Source: Petaurus breviceps papuanus
Taxonomy: Eukaryota; Chordata; Mammalia; Diprotodontia; Petauridae
Reading direction: 5' to 3'
NCBI GenBank assembly: GCA_028583685.1
Contig: JAMXIF010001178.1
Location: 1,993,872-2,057,871 of the forward strand
Length of the DNA: 64,000 nt
The notes under the pieces were generated by a model. The model saw only the letters and a list, made by a program, of their open reading frames with translations, did no database searches and had not been told where the DNA came from. The number at the start of each line of letters is the position of its first letter. Within the stretch, counting starts at the first letter, position 1. Shown piece by piece: positions 24,431 to 36,300 of the stretch. The position numbers and the translations under genes were made by a program.

Positions 24431-24619
24431 ACTGCTGTCATTGTTTTGTTTGAGACATTTTGAGATCAGGTTGCTGGACGGGGAACCAAAAAGGCAGAGT
24501 TGACTGAAAGTGACCAGGGACTGGTGGGAGGCAAAATAGTAAATTAGAATTATAGAATGTTAAAGTTGAAATGGGTCTTAGAACAGAGAGTGAAAACAGG
24601 CTGTTATAGTTGGAAGAGA

Positions 24620-24830
24620 CCCTAGAGACACATAGACAGACAAATAAGGAGATAGATGGTAGATAAATAAATGATGGATGGATAGATAAATGATGGGTGG
24701 ATAGATAAATGATGGGTGGATGGATAAATGAAGGGTGGATATGTGAGTGATAGATAAATGATAGGTAGAAGGATAAATGATGGATAGATGTATAAATGAT
24801 AAATGGATAGATAGATGAAAACATTTATTA
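24620..24830 (+). repeat. (GATA/GATG)n imperfect tetranucleotide repeat
   Basis: About 200 bases of GATG, GATA and AATGATGG units, open in translation only because of the repeat. Confidence 0.9.
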
Positions 24831-24990
24831 AGTACTTACTCTGTGCCATGCATTGTGCTAAATGGCTCAGTATACAAAAACAGGGTAATAATCTGGTTGC
24901 TATTCTCAAGAAGTTGACGTTTTGACAAGGAAAGACAACACATAAAGAGAAGATAAAAAGGGCTAAGAGAGGGTGCTGCACTGAGACAAA
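24831..24990 (+). repeat. Unassigned interspersed repeat (TATTAAGTGCCTACTATG type)
   Basis: ATTTATTAAGTACTTACTCT, GCCATGCATTGTGCTAAATG, then AAGGAAAGACAACACA, matching the layout of the longer copy at 27640. Confidence 0.55.
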
Positions 24991-25064
24991 AGCATCTGGT
25001 GTGGAGAGTGTACCTGGAGGGGAGCAAATATCATAACTGAGCGTTCTGATGGTGGTTCCATCTG

Positions 25065-25200
25065 GTCTGATTCCTTCATTTTACAGAAGAGACTCAGAGA
25101 GGGCAATGACTTGCATAAAGCCACACAGTTAATTAATAAGAGAGTTATGACTGGAAGTCTCCTGACACTCTAAAAAGGGATCTTTCCACTGTAGCTGACC
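25065..25200 (-). mobile_element. MIR-type SINE
   Basis: CATTTTACAGAAGAGACTCA, GACTTGCATAAAGCCACACA. Reverse orientation, diverged. Confidence 0.65.
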
Positions 25201-25204
25201 ATGG

Positions 25205-25490
25205 CTCCACATTTTCAACGTTCTCCAGCAGCTCCATGTTCCCTACTTTCACAATTTCCCTTCCCTTCTCAGATCCCTGTGATCTCTTTCTTTGCCTGGA
25301 TGTTCAAGGATCTCTTTCCCCAAGTTTCTGTGTTTTTCTTCCTTTTCTTCATCTGAGGCTGTTTCTTCCTCTGTAGCATGTGGGCTCCCTGAAGATAAGG
25401 ATCATCTTTTTGTTTTCCTTTGTGTTCCCAGAGATTTGCACAATGCCTGGTGCAGAGTAGGCCCTTAAAAGCTTGTCAACTAACTAACAT
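25205..25490 (+). mobile_element. L2 LINE 3' end
   Basis: GGCTCCCTGAAGATAAGGAT and TGCACAATGCCTGGTGCAGA followed by AGTAGGCCC, the L2 3' end layout. Confidence 0.7.
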
Positions 25491-25504
25491 GAAGAGATAG
25501 GGAG

Positions 25505-25700
25505 AAGTATGGTACAATGCAAGGCCCTGACTCAGTCAGAGGAGCTAGGCTCAAATCTCCTCTTTATACTTACTACTTGTGTGACCTTGGGCAAGTAATT
25601 TAACCTCTCTGGGTCTCAGCTTCTTCATCTATAAAATGAAGTGATTGGAATAGATGGCATCAGAGGTCCCTTCTATCTCTTAATCTATGACCTGATGACC
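25505..25700 (+). mobile_element. MIR3-type SINE
   Basis: GTGTGACCTTGGGCAAGTAA, TCTATAAAATGAAGTGATTG, and a CTTCTATCTCTTAATCTATG end. Confidence 0.8.
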
Positions 25701-25745
25701 ATATGATTTCTAAGATGTTTTCCAGTTTTGACACACTTACTATGC

Positions 25746-26600
25746 TTTCCCAGGCTCGAAGTCATTTCTTCGCCTATCAGAGTATCAGGAGCCATTCCAA
25801 GGAAACTTGAAAAAAATTATGATGTGATAATAAGACTTCCAGGGTTTATGTGGGTGGTGAGGTCCTCTGGATGATCCTGTGTGCATATGACATTGTGCTG
25901 ATTTCCTTAAACCTCAGAACATTACAGATTTCCCTGGAAGAGATTTGCAGCCACTTAAAGGAATGTGGTCCATCCAGCCACACAAGAAAGATCAAGGGAT
26001 GAAGAATGTTTATTGACTGGATTTCAGCATGCATTTCCATGGACAACTTATAGAACTTGTCCATCAGTATGTATATCTGGGCCAGAAGGTGCAGATGGAC
26101 AATAAATTGGGCTCAAAATTGAAAAGGAGGAAGAGAGTGGATCAGATTGCCTTCTAGAAATTGCAGATCTCATTTAAAGACCCCAAGTGTCCTATTACAA
26201 CAGGCTTATATTTTTAATAACAACATTCTACTGATGATCTGTATGGCAGGAAGACGTTAAATACAATGATCTCCAAAGAATTAAACATTAGTATTTTGCC
26301 AAGAGCAATGGAGAAGTCCATGGTGAGCATGAACAGACTGCAACATATAATTGCTGGTAAGGAATTCAGAAGAACTGGAGTAAAACATGCCATTGAGGAA
26401 TTATATGACTGGGGTGAAGGGAGGAGGAAAGATAGACTGGTCCCGTGACAAGAGTGAGGAGAAACCAGTGAAGAGCCAGAAGGCTTCCCTAGTACATCCA
26501 TAATATCACGGGATGTCAAAACAGGCCTCCAGCACATTGAGCGCCGCCGTGTGGTGAACATAGGTGAGGGCATGGACAAGAGTCAACCCAAGATGGGCGG
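25746..26600 (+). mobile_element. RTE-clade LINE fragment (reverse transcriptase C-terminal part)
   Basis: Frames read AYDIVLIS, LEEICSHLKECGPSS, YVYLGQKVQMDNKLGSKLKR, NISILPRAMEKSMVSMNRLQ and FRRTGVKHAIEELYDWGEG, the conserved tail of RTE (BovB-like) reverse transcriptases with the GQ and RRRTGVKDAIEE-type motifs. Stops and frameshifts show it is dead. Its first 300 bases recur inverted at 26730-27021. Confidence 0.8.
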
Positions 26601-26729
26601 GCAGGGATGGTTTTCCATCTGTAACACTGGAAGGAAATTACCAACCAATGAGATCAAACATCTATTTGAGTATTTGTGTTACAAGAGGAGAAGCACTTAT
26701 TAAGCATTTATGTGCCATTCATTGGGCAG

Positions 26730-27021
26730 CATGGGAAATGCATGTTGAAATGTGGGCAATAGACATTCTTCATCCCCTTGGTCTTTCTTGTGTGGCTGGA
26801 CAGACCATATTTCTTTAAGTGGCTACAAATCTTTTTCAGGAAAATCTATATTGTTCTAGGGCTTATGGAAATCATCACAATGTCATATGCACACAGGATC
26901 ATCCAGAGGACCTCACCACCCACATAAATCCAGGAAGGCTTGTTATCACATAATTATTTTTTTTCAAGTTTCCTTGGAATGGCTCCAGATATTTTGATAG
27001 GGGAAGAAATGACCTTGAACC
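26730..27021 (-). mobile_element. RTE-clade LINE fragment, inverted partner
   Basis: Reverse complement of the left 300 bases of the RTE copy at 25746 (GAGGTCCTCTGGATGATCCT and AGCCACTTAAA shared). By eye about 85 percent identical over the arm. Confidence 0.8.
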
Positions 27022-27024
27022 TTG

Positions 27025-27283
27025 AAAACCATAGTGGTGCAGTGGACAGAGTGCTGGGCTTGGAAGAAAGAAGATTCATCTTCCTGAGTTCAAATCTAAA
27101 CTCAGACACTTGCTAGCTGTGTGACCCTGGGCAAGTCACTTAACCTTGTTTGCCTCAGTTTCCTTCTCTGTAAAATGAACTGGAAAAGGAAATAGCAAAC
27201 CAGTCCAGTATCTCTGCCAAGAATCAAATGGGTTCTCAAAGAATCGGACATGACTAAACCAAGCGAACAATAAAATGTGCCCA
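27025..27283 (+). mobile_element. MAR1 SINE (tRNA head, RTE-type tail)
   Basis: GTGGTGCAGTGGACAGAGTG, TGTGTGACCCTGGGCAAGTC, then the MAR1 tail ATCTCTGCCAAGAATC and CGGACATGACTAAACC. Confidence 0.85.
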
Positions 27284-27495
27284 TGCACTGTGTTAAAAGG
27301 TTTATGACTATTGTCTAATTTGATCCTCACAACAACCCTGTGAGGTAGGTGCTATTATTGTCCCCACTTTACAATTGAGGAAATTGAGGCAGACAGAGGT
27401 TAAGTGACTTGCCCAGAGTCATACAGCTAGTGTCTGAGGCAAGATTTGGACTTGAGGTCCAGAGCTCTCTCTATTATACCATCTAGCTGCTATCA
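27284..27495 (-). mobile_element. THER1/MIR CORE-SINE
   Basis: TTTGATCCTCACAACAACCC, TTAAGTGACTTGCCCAGAGT; reverse orientation, directly beside the MAR1 copy. Confidence 0.85.
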
Positions 27496-27639
27496 TGTAT
27501 TTCACCTGGAACCTTCTGGGGAGATAATGTCTTAGTTTAACCCAAAGGAACTATTCTACTCATGAGAAATCCAGGCACTGTGGGAAGGGTATTTTATTTA
27601 GTCAGGCCTTTTGTTGTGTCTCATATCGTCCATCCCTTG

Positions 27640-28175
27640 ATCAACAGGCATTTATTAAGTTCCTATTGCATTTGAGGCACAATGCTAAATGCTGGGATAC
27701 AGAGACAAAACAGTCCCTTCTTTTCAAGGAGCTAACAGGTTATTTGGAGAACACCATAAATGCATTTAAGTAAATACACAATGCATGCCCCAGTAAGTAC
27801 AAAGTAATTAGGGGGAAAGAGGACCAGCCACTGGAGGATCAGGAAAAGGCTTCTTGTAGAAAGCCACACTTTAGCAGGGCTTGGAGGAGAGCCAGAGCTT
27901 CTTAAAAAAAAAAAGTGGAGGTGGGGAAGGGAGCACATTATAGGCATGGGGAAAATAGCCTGTGTAGACAAGGGAGAAGGAATGTTATGACCAGGAGGAG
28001 TAATGTGTAAGAAGGCTAAAAAACACAGGTTGGAACCAGACTGGGAAAGTCTTTAAGGACTAAATGGAGATGTTTGTGTTTTGTCCTAGATGCAAATGGA
28101 AGCCACTGGGACTTTTTGAGCTACGTGAAGATAGGTTGAAAGGGAAGACACAGGACAGGAAGGCTAATGAGGGGG
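27640..28175 (+). repeat. Unassigned interspersed repeat, longest copy (about 530 bp)
   Basis: Starts GCATTTATTAAGTTCCTATT, continues GCTAAATGCTGGGATACAG, AAGGCTTCTTGTAGAAAGCC and GGACTAAATGGAGATGTTTG. Related shorter pieces lie at 15470, 24831, 37275, 46105, 53140, 54300 and 63740. I cannot name the family. Confidence 0.6.
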
Positions 28176-28189
28176 TGATGGCAATAGTT

Positions 28190-28545
28190 CAGCGAGTTAG
28201 TGCCCCATAGAGAGGTCTATGCTATTTAGCAGGCTACATGGCAGGGCAGATTCTCAGCTCTTCCCTCCATGTGACTTTGGACTAGTTATTTAACATTTCT
28301 GGGTCTGGGTGTGTTTATCTATGGAATGAAGAGACTTAGATGACTCTTCAATTCTGAATCTGTGAACCTGAGGTTTCTGAAAGAGAACACTGGATTTGGA
28401 GTCAGACAACTTTGGTTTAAACTCAAACTTTGCTACTGAATATCTGTAGCCTCTAGGCAAGTCATTCTCTCCACTTTAGGCCTCAGTTTCCCCATCTGCA
28501 AAACTAGGGAGTTGAATTAGGACCTCTTCTAGGAATAAACACCTA
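28190..28545 (+). mobile_element. Two MIR3-type SINE fragments in tandem
   Basis: The first holds CATGTGACTTTGGACTAGTT; the second (from 28385) holds GGATTTGGAGTCAGACAACT and CCTCAGTTTCCCCATCTGC. Confidence 0.7.
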
Positions 28546-29027
28546 TGCTAAAAATCTTTCTCCATGACAAGTTCAATCTTCATCAAGATTTATTAAAAAT
28601 TTCAAAGTGGGGCCAGAGAGAAAAAAGACTATTCAAGGGGTGAAAGGGTGAAGCTCCCAATTTTCACTTTTACTTCAGTATTGATGTAAAAAGTAGCACC
28701 TTTTCCAGTCTGGAAATAGGCTGTCTGGCAGAATTCAGCAACCAGAGGTTAACTCACCAGTCATTCCCCAAGCCACAAGCCTTGCTGCCGGGCCCAGCAG
28801 TGAAACTCTGCACACACAATACTCAGGCTTTGATGAAGACATTCGCTCAGTGCTCCTTACACTCCTTGCTCACCAGGCAACACATGAATGCCCACAGAGA
28901 GGTTAACGGGACAGTTTGACCCTGTGTCATAGTGGGTAACCAGGGAAAAGGAACAGATCAGAAAATCAAGCCATGGACTTAATGGGGACTTTTAACCCCT
29001 CGGGGCTGTTTTCTTGTCTATAATAGC
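28546..29027. other. Intergenic sequence, nothing recognised
   Basis: No gene or clear repeat; fairly balanced base composition. Confidence 0.45.
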
Positions 29028-29270
29028 TAGTTATCATTTATATAGTGCTTCAAGGTTTGCCAAGCACTCCATATGTTATCTCACTAGATCCTCACAACAA
29101 CTCTGTGAGGTATGTTCTATTATTATTCCTATTTTTGTACATGAAGACACTGAGTCTGAGTGAAGTCAAGTGACTTGCCCAAGGTTACTTAAGTAGTAAA
29201 TAACTGAGGCAGGATATGAACTCAAGTTTTCCCAACTCTAAGCCCTGCTTAATATTCACTGTACTACTGG
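29028..29270 (-). mobile_element. THER1/MIR CORE-SINE
   Basis: TAGTGCTTCAAGGTTTGCCA, GATCCTCACAACAACTCTGT, CAAGTGACTTGCCCAAGG. Confidence 0.85.
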
Positions 29271-29299
29271 TCAAAGAGAAATCATTCTTTTTCTACATT

Positions 29300-29305
29300 T
29301 TTATT
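29300..29305 (-). promoter_or_regulatory. Candidate ficolin polyadenylation signal
   Basis: AATAAA on the minus strand about 760 bases after the ficolin stop. It is the nearest perfect hexamer seen, but a WSINE1-like SINE and MIR lie between, so the true 3' end may be an unrecognised variant closer in. Confidence 0.25.
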
Positions 29306-29541
29306 CAGGTATCTGAAATAATGCGTAGAGAAGCACTTTGTAAAAGTTAAATTTGTAAAAGTTTCATAATTGTAGGCACAATTGTAGAAAGTTAGCATTA
29401 TTTCATTTTCTCATCTATCAGGAGGATTATTATTTAAAGCTGAAAAGTTATTTTAATAATTAGTGTCATTCAATTGTCAGCCTCAGGGATATGATTCCCT
29501 TCTTCTGTCCCTTATCCTCCCTTCTATTAAATCAACATCAA

Positions 29542-29700
29542 CGGGGCAGCTAGGTGTCATAGTGAATAGAGCACCAGCCGTGGAGTCAGGAGGACCTGAG
29601 TTCATATCCGGCCTCACACACTTAACATTTACTAGCCGTGTGACCTTGGGAAAGTCACTTAACCCCAATTGCTCTGCCTTCCCCCCTCCAAAAAAAAAGA
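29542..29700 (+). mobile_element. WSINE1-like SINE
   Basis: Head GGGGCAGCTAGGTGTCATAG, GAGTCAGGAGGACCTGAG, TCACTTAACCCCAATTGC, poly(A) tail. Confidence 0.9.
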
Positions 29701-29744
29701 GCAAAATCACCAATGACTTTCATTTATATCCCTCTTTGATAAAA

Positions 29745-29930
29745 ATAACATGATTTCACATATATTCTCTTCGAGTCTTACAAGAAATAGCCGTTGGATA
29801 TTTCTGGAATTATTGTCTCCATCTTTCAGATAAGGAGACTGAAGCCCAGGCAGATTATAACTTGCCCCAAATCACATAGCTAGAGAGCTGTGAACTGTGA
29901 ACTGAGGAGGATGAAACCTCCAATACAAAG
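29745..29930 (-). mobile_element. MIR-type SINE, just downstream of ficolin
   Basis: ATCTTTCAGATAAGGAGACT and ACTTGCCCCAAATCACATAG; diverged. Confidence 0.65.
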
Positions 29931-30062
29931 CTTCAAACCAACTTCAGAACCTCTCTCTGGGTTGGAGGTGGCAACACTGGTCATCTCCTCCTATTCCGAT
30001 TCAGTCTGCTGCCTTTGGTAGTCCAACCTTCCAGTGGAAAATGTCCTGGGCCTCCCTCTCAG

Positions 30063-30310
30063 CTAAGTAGGCCTCAGTTTCATCTCAGCCACTTTGTAGG
30101 AATACTTGTACCCTCTGCCCGTGTGCCAGTTTATTCCATTGGCAAAACTCTCATGGGGACCTCTGAGGTATAAGCCGTTCAGGTTAGACAGATGGCATTC
30201 CTTGTACCACCAGGCTCCACTATACTCATAAGCACAGTTTGCTGTTTTTGGGTCATTGTCACGGTCTTTTGTTGTGAAGGGATAGTTGTTATGATATGTT
30301 AGTGAGTCAC
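30063..30310 (-). CDS. FCN1: Ficolin exon 8 (C-terminal fibrinogen domain and stop)
   Basis: It encodes the calcium-site loop [12 protein letters not shown], the ligand-site segment [25 protein letters not shown] and the C-terminus [11 protein letters not shown], ending in TAG at 30065-30063. The acceptor is CTTTGCAG. Glu261 sits where human FCN1, as remembered, has Asp before the cis Cys. Confidence 0.96.
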
Positions 30311-33300
30311 CTGCAAAGAGAATGATTTAGACCAATAGTTATACATGATAAAGATTAATCTTAGTCTGGCATTCAAGGCCTTCCACAAATGGGCCCTATG
30401 CTATCCACCTCACTCCATCTTACACTGCTCTCCTAAGCCACAGAACTATGTTGTCTCAGTTTTCATATACGTAATTAATTAATTAATTAATAGTTTAGGC
30501 TTGAAGATGTCTGTCTGATGTTCCTTTTATCTCTGACATTTTCAGTTTCAAAGGTTCCTTCCAACTCTGACATCCTGGATTCTCAGGTCCCTTCCAGCTT
30601 TTCTCTCTTATCAGATGAAATCTCTGCTTCAGCCAGTCTCCTGGTTCTCCTTCTTTACTTTTTGTCCCATTGACCTAGAATGACCAAGACCCCATTGGGA
30701 CCCACCTGCATCACCTTCCACAAAGTCTCCTAAGACCAGCTTGTAGTTTTCGGCCTCCCCTCCAATCCGGAATGACTTGTACTTGGCAAAGGAGTGGCCG
30801 CCATCAAAGTCACTGAGATCTACTCGGAGCTCAAAGGTTTCTAGAAAAAAAAGGTTTGAAAAGATTTGGACCAGACATTTTCCAAACAGAGTGAAGTTCT
30901 CTATACAGTGGCTCTGGTAGAGCTTGTGGTCAGTGCCCCTGTATTCCTTATTGTAGTTCAGTTATGTCTGACTCTCCATGACCCCATTTGGGGTTTTCTT
31001 GGCAAAGATACTGGTTTACTATTCCCTTCTCCAGCTCATTTTATCATTGAGGAAACTGAGGCAAACAGGGTTAAGTGACTTGTCCAGGGTCACACAGCTA
31101 GGAAGTGTCTGAGGCTAGATTTAAACTCACAAAGATAGGTCTTTTTGACTCTGGACCTATCTCTCTATCCACTGCTCCCCCTAGTTGCCCACCATTACTT
31201 ATTGATCAGTCAGCAAATGAATGCTCTGAGAGAGGTTAACAGGGAAGTTTGACCCCTTGTCAATGGAGGTTTCTGGCAATCAGTAGAAAGGAACAGATCT
31301 GGATGTCAGGTGGCCCTGGGCATGAACTTGACAAGTCATTTTTAACCCCTCTGGGACTCAGTTTTCTCACTCTATTGACTAGTTAGAATTTATTTAGTGC
31401 TTCAAGGTTTGCAAACCAAATGCATGTGTTATCTCATTCATCCTCAGGACAACCCTCTGAGGTAGCAATTATTATCCCGTGTCTGGGTGAGATGTTGAGC
31501 TGGGGTTGGGGAAGTAGGAGGGGAAGAAAGTTGGATGGGACTGGGGAGGGGAGATCTGAACAGGAAGAGTTAAAGTAATACTCTTACTAGGTCTATGTTT
31601 CCCACAGAGACTGGGTATTCCCCAGCCATCACTTTGGAATTCAGGTCATTTGCAAGGGTTTTCCTTACCCTCCATCACGGAGGAATGGCTGCATTTTGAG
31701 GAGAAAGATGCCAGGAAGGCTTTCACCACCAAGAAATTTTCACAGTGCATTGAACCTAACTTTCACCGTTTCAGCTTCACGCCTTGGGGTTAAGCAGCAG
31801 CCTTTCCCAGGCCCTCTTTAGAATATGATCATTTCCCTGAGAGTTAATGGTGTGATGTCATTGACATCTCGCTGTGAGTGATTTTAGCAGACTTCTACCT
31901 GATTGGAGGATGTTGAACAGCTCAGGGCCTTGGGTGACTTTGGGGGTAGAATAGGAGAAAAGGGTAGAGGAGAAGGCAGGGCTGCATACTAACCCAATTT
32001 GTACAGTGCTTCAAGGTTTATAAAATACTTTCCTCACAATAGCAAAAACATATTTGTTAATTGAACAAGTCCCCTCCACCCCATATTTTACTGATGAGGA
32101 AGTTGAAGTACAAAGAGTGGAGCTTGGGATTATACAAGTGATAACCGCCAGAGACAGAACTTGAACCCAGACCTTCTGACTCTTTCTATGTCCATCAGGT
32201 TGTGAGCTCCTTGAGATCAGGGACTGTGGTTCTTTCTTTGCATCCTCAATAATTAACACAGCACCTGGCATATTTGTTGTTGTTATTGTTGTTGTTTCCA
32301 GTCACTCCTGACTCTTCTTGGCCCCTTTCAGGGTTTTCTTGGCAAAGATACTGCAGTGCTTTACCATTTCCTTCTCCAACTCATTTTACAGATGAGGAAA
32401 CTGAGGCAAACAGGGGTTAAGTGACTTGCCCAGGGTCACATAGCTAGTAAGGGTCTGAAGCCAGATTTGAACTCAGGGCTGCCTGACTCCAGGACCAGCA
32501 CTCTATCCCCTGAGTCACTTAGACTTGATTTCTATTTTGCCATTGCTTTCAGGGTAGTGGCCCTGTGTTTGCCCCTTCCAGAGGATCCAGCTTCCTCATT
32601 GTGTTGGCATTCTCCAAGGTCCAATTGACAAATATTACAGGGCAGGTGAATGTGTGTGTGTGTGTGTGTGTGTGAGTGTGTGATAGAGAAGGGTGGCAGG
32701 GTGCCTAGGAGGGTGATGTGTATCAGAGAAGGAAAAGCAGGGTGGGAATTAATCAGGGCTGGAGTTGGAACTGAACCTGCACTGGGGCCTGTAGTGATCT
32801 GGGGGAAACGCCTGGGTCAGTCCTCCTGCATGTCCTCACCTTGAGATGTCAACAAATGAAGGTTTTCATTTCCCATCCAGAAGTCCCCCAGCTGACTGCC
32901 AAAGCCTTTCTTGTATGTAACCCAGTCCCGAAAGAAATCCACAGAGCCATCGACCCGTCTCTGGAAAACCTGTGGGGGAGTGAGAGGGTCACAGTTGGAA
33001 ATCATCTAATATCAATTCTGGAAGGGGCCTTGGAGATCAATCAGTCCAACTTCTCACTTTTATTGATGATGAAGAGATTTAGGCCCAGACATGAGAAGGG
33101 AATTTTCCAAGATCACACAGTCCGATGCAGAGTCAGAATTTGATCTTGGTTCCTTATTCAGGGCCCTTTCCACAGGGTTATTCGACTACTCTGCAAAGAG
33201 CTCATACTCACAATCCATCCCCCACCATCGGTGTCCATGTCACAGAACACAGTCAGAGGCTTACAGGCAGAGAGGAAGATGGTATACCAGCCACTTAGGG

Positions 33301-36300
33301 TGTTCCCTTTGCTGAACATCTCTCTGCAGTCTCTACTTCCTGGGAAAGACATAGGAGAAATTCCAAACCAGCAGAGGGTAGATGCTTATTTGTGAGAGCA
33401 AATTAAACCTCACCTGCCCCTGGATAATAGAAAAACTGGGTTCTGAGTCCTCATGGCTTAACCCAAACCCTCCCTTCTCCATCAATCCTTCTGTAAACTA
33501 TTCAAGTTCAGGTTGTTTTATCACTTCCCAGAACTCTCTTAAAATTCATCACATTTAATTTTTAATGCCAATGGACCAGACCCAAGATTTTTTCAGTGCA
33601 GGGAACCCCTGACAAGGAAACTCAAGCTATGCAGATCTGTAACTTCTCCAAAGTTCACATATTCTTAGAGAATTTCCTGGGCATTGAGAAATGATGTGAG
33701 TTCCCCAGGGGCACACAACTAGTATGTACCAGAGGCAAGACCTGAACCCAGATCTTCCTGATTCCATTTACTATACCACACTCCCTCTCATAATGCCCAT
33801 ATCTTGCCAGAAGGTTCTGTGCTCCATGAGCAAAGCAGAATTGAAATAGCTCAAAAGAAATGTGAGATGCAAAAATTTAGAGAACCCACCCCAAATGTTC
33901 ACATGGGCTACTTGTACCGGACCTGTGGTAGAGTATTCTGAGCTCGTAAGCCTGATCAGCCACAGCCAGATGCACTATACCTCGACTCTGTCATAATGAT
34001 GTCATTTTGATCCTCTTTCAGTACAAAGGACAACAACCAACCAACCAATCTTGCCTTATGTTTTCCTGTCAAATCATTTTATTTTTGTTTCTTTTTTTCT
34101 TTGTTTTGCTCTTGTTTTTGCATATGTCATTTCCTTTCTTTAAGACAAGTACAGGGTATTTCAAAAGTTTTAGTTTATGTCTAGCTTAGCTAGACTTAAA
34201 ATTGCACTAAGAATTTTGGGACACGTTGTACAAGATGTTGCTGAGGATATAGACAGAGGAAGCTCAGTACCTGGGAAGTCAAAACCAACCTGGACCTGAA
34301 TTCAATAAAGCCACTGACTTCAAGTGGACCTTTGACCAAACCCTCCCATCAGCTCAGGGCCCTGTCTTCCAATACCCAAGGAATCAGGAAAAGTCACCTG
34401 TCTCGCATAGGTAATTTTCTGCATCAGCCCCTGTACATGGGAAGAAAATGGAAAGAAAACCAATTAGCTGACTGGAAACCAAGACACATACACATCCACC
34501 CTCAGGTTCTGCCTACATAACTCAGGTATCAATACTGCTTTAAGGTTCATACATGGAAAAAAATGTGAGGTGGGTGGTGAAAGTGTGGCTCCTGACATCA
34601 ACACTGCTTTGAGTCTGGGAAATGGAATTTAGGAGAGTTGACTGACTGAGAGCAGAAATGGACTTTCTAGAAAGGAGCCTCCCAATGAATGGAGCCTCAG
34701 GGAGCTGCTCCGGTTCCAGTGGGGCATGCAGGTTCTATTCATGGGGTTCTTTGTTTTCCTTTTAGTTACTTACCTTTGGGACCCATTGGTCCTGCCTTCC
34801 CAGGAGTCCCTGGGGGGCCTCTCTCCCCTGTAGATATCAATGAGATGGGAATGGTGATAATAAACTGCAACATTCAACTTGAAATTCACTGACTCCCAAC
34901 CCAACCTCCACCTACTTCCACATACTCCCTAGATTATAGAATTGTGGAGCTGGAAAGCGATCTCAGAGGTTATCTAGAGTAACTCTATGACTCTCATTTT
35001 ACAGGTAGGGGAAATGAGGCCCTGTGGTGGATAAATTAAAGTAACTGAGAAAATGTGATCCAAACGATATGATTTATTAGCAAAACAGGCATAATAGATG
35101 GTCAATGGACTCCCTAGTCTGTCCAAAGACCTTGAATACAGAGTGAGACAGAATTTTATGTATTAAAAACAATTAATCAAATAAGGCCAATTAATTAAAA
35201 GAAAACAATTGATGGTATACAAGCCAGGATACAAAATTAGGTAATCTGATTTCTAATTGGAGGAAAGGTTGAAGACTTTCCAAGTTGGGAGTAGGGAAGA
35301 GTACATTTTGGTCGAGTTGGGAGGAGGGCGAGTAGGTTTTGAGATCTTTCTTTTCCCAGAATTTAGAGATGCCAATTAATTGCATCCACCTGCATTTATG
35401 AAACAATGGGTGGCTTATGCCATCTAGTTTCTCACGGATGATTTACAGCAAAACAACAAGACAGAGGATAATACATGTGGCAGCACAAAATGGAGTAAGT
35501 GTTCACCTGATAGAATCCAGCAGGTTCTCTCGATTCCCACAACAAAACAATTGCATTTTGTAACTGGTCTTTTGTCAGCCTGGAGGAGTTAAATCACTCA
35601 CTCAGTCATCCAGGTCATGGGGGGATTTGACCTCAGATCCTCGGACTCCAAAGCCAGCATTTCTTCCTCTGTGCTATGGCCACCTCTGGTACAACATTAA
35701 TTCTTCCAGCCTACCCTGACTCCCCCCTTCCTGTAACTCCTAGTGCACGTATAGTCTAAGATAGAGTCTAGCCCAACTTTGATTGTTTTACCAATGGATT
35801 TTTGCCCTAGGAGATCTAGGTTCAAATCCTGGTGCTTCTATTTACTGTCTCTGTGGTTTTGGGGCAAATCATTATTATCTCTCGGCACTTCATTTGTTTT
35901 CTGACCAAATGTATGACTGCACTGGGGTAGGGACCTTCACACGAGGAAATTCCCTTTACCAAAATATTTCTGTTTCACACCTGGCAATTTGTAATGTCAG
36001 AGAGTTCCTTAGAGACCCGATGAGGTGAAGTGACTTGCTCAGGGTCACAGAGCAAGTATCAATGTCAGAGGCAGAATTTGAACTCATAGCTTTCTGACTT
36101 TGAGACTTTTTTTGTATTAGGTCATATTGCCTCTCTTATACCATAAACTGGGGTAAAACACCTCCATGACCTACCTCACTGAGTTGTGAGGATTGAGGAT
36201 GATCATGTATGTAAAGGTTCTTTAAGCTATAAAATATTTTTTAAATGCCAGCTATAAATAACACCACAACACCCCTCCCCCATTCCAACTCTACCCTACT

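Noticed and set aside
24620-24830. Possible CRISPR-like direct repeats
   Set aside because: Simple tetranucleotide repeat in a vertebrate genome; no spacers.
24438-24981. His/Ser/Ile-rich open frames of about 120 codons
   Set aside because: Produced by the GATA/GATG tetranucleotide repeat.
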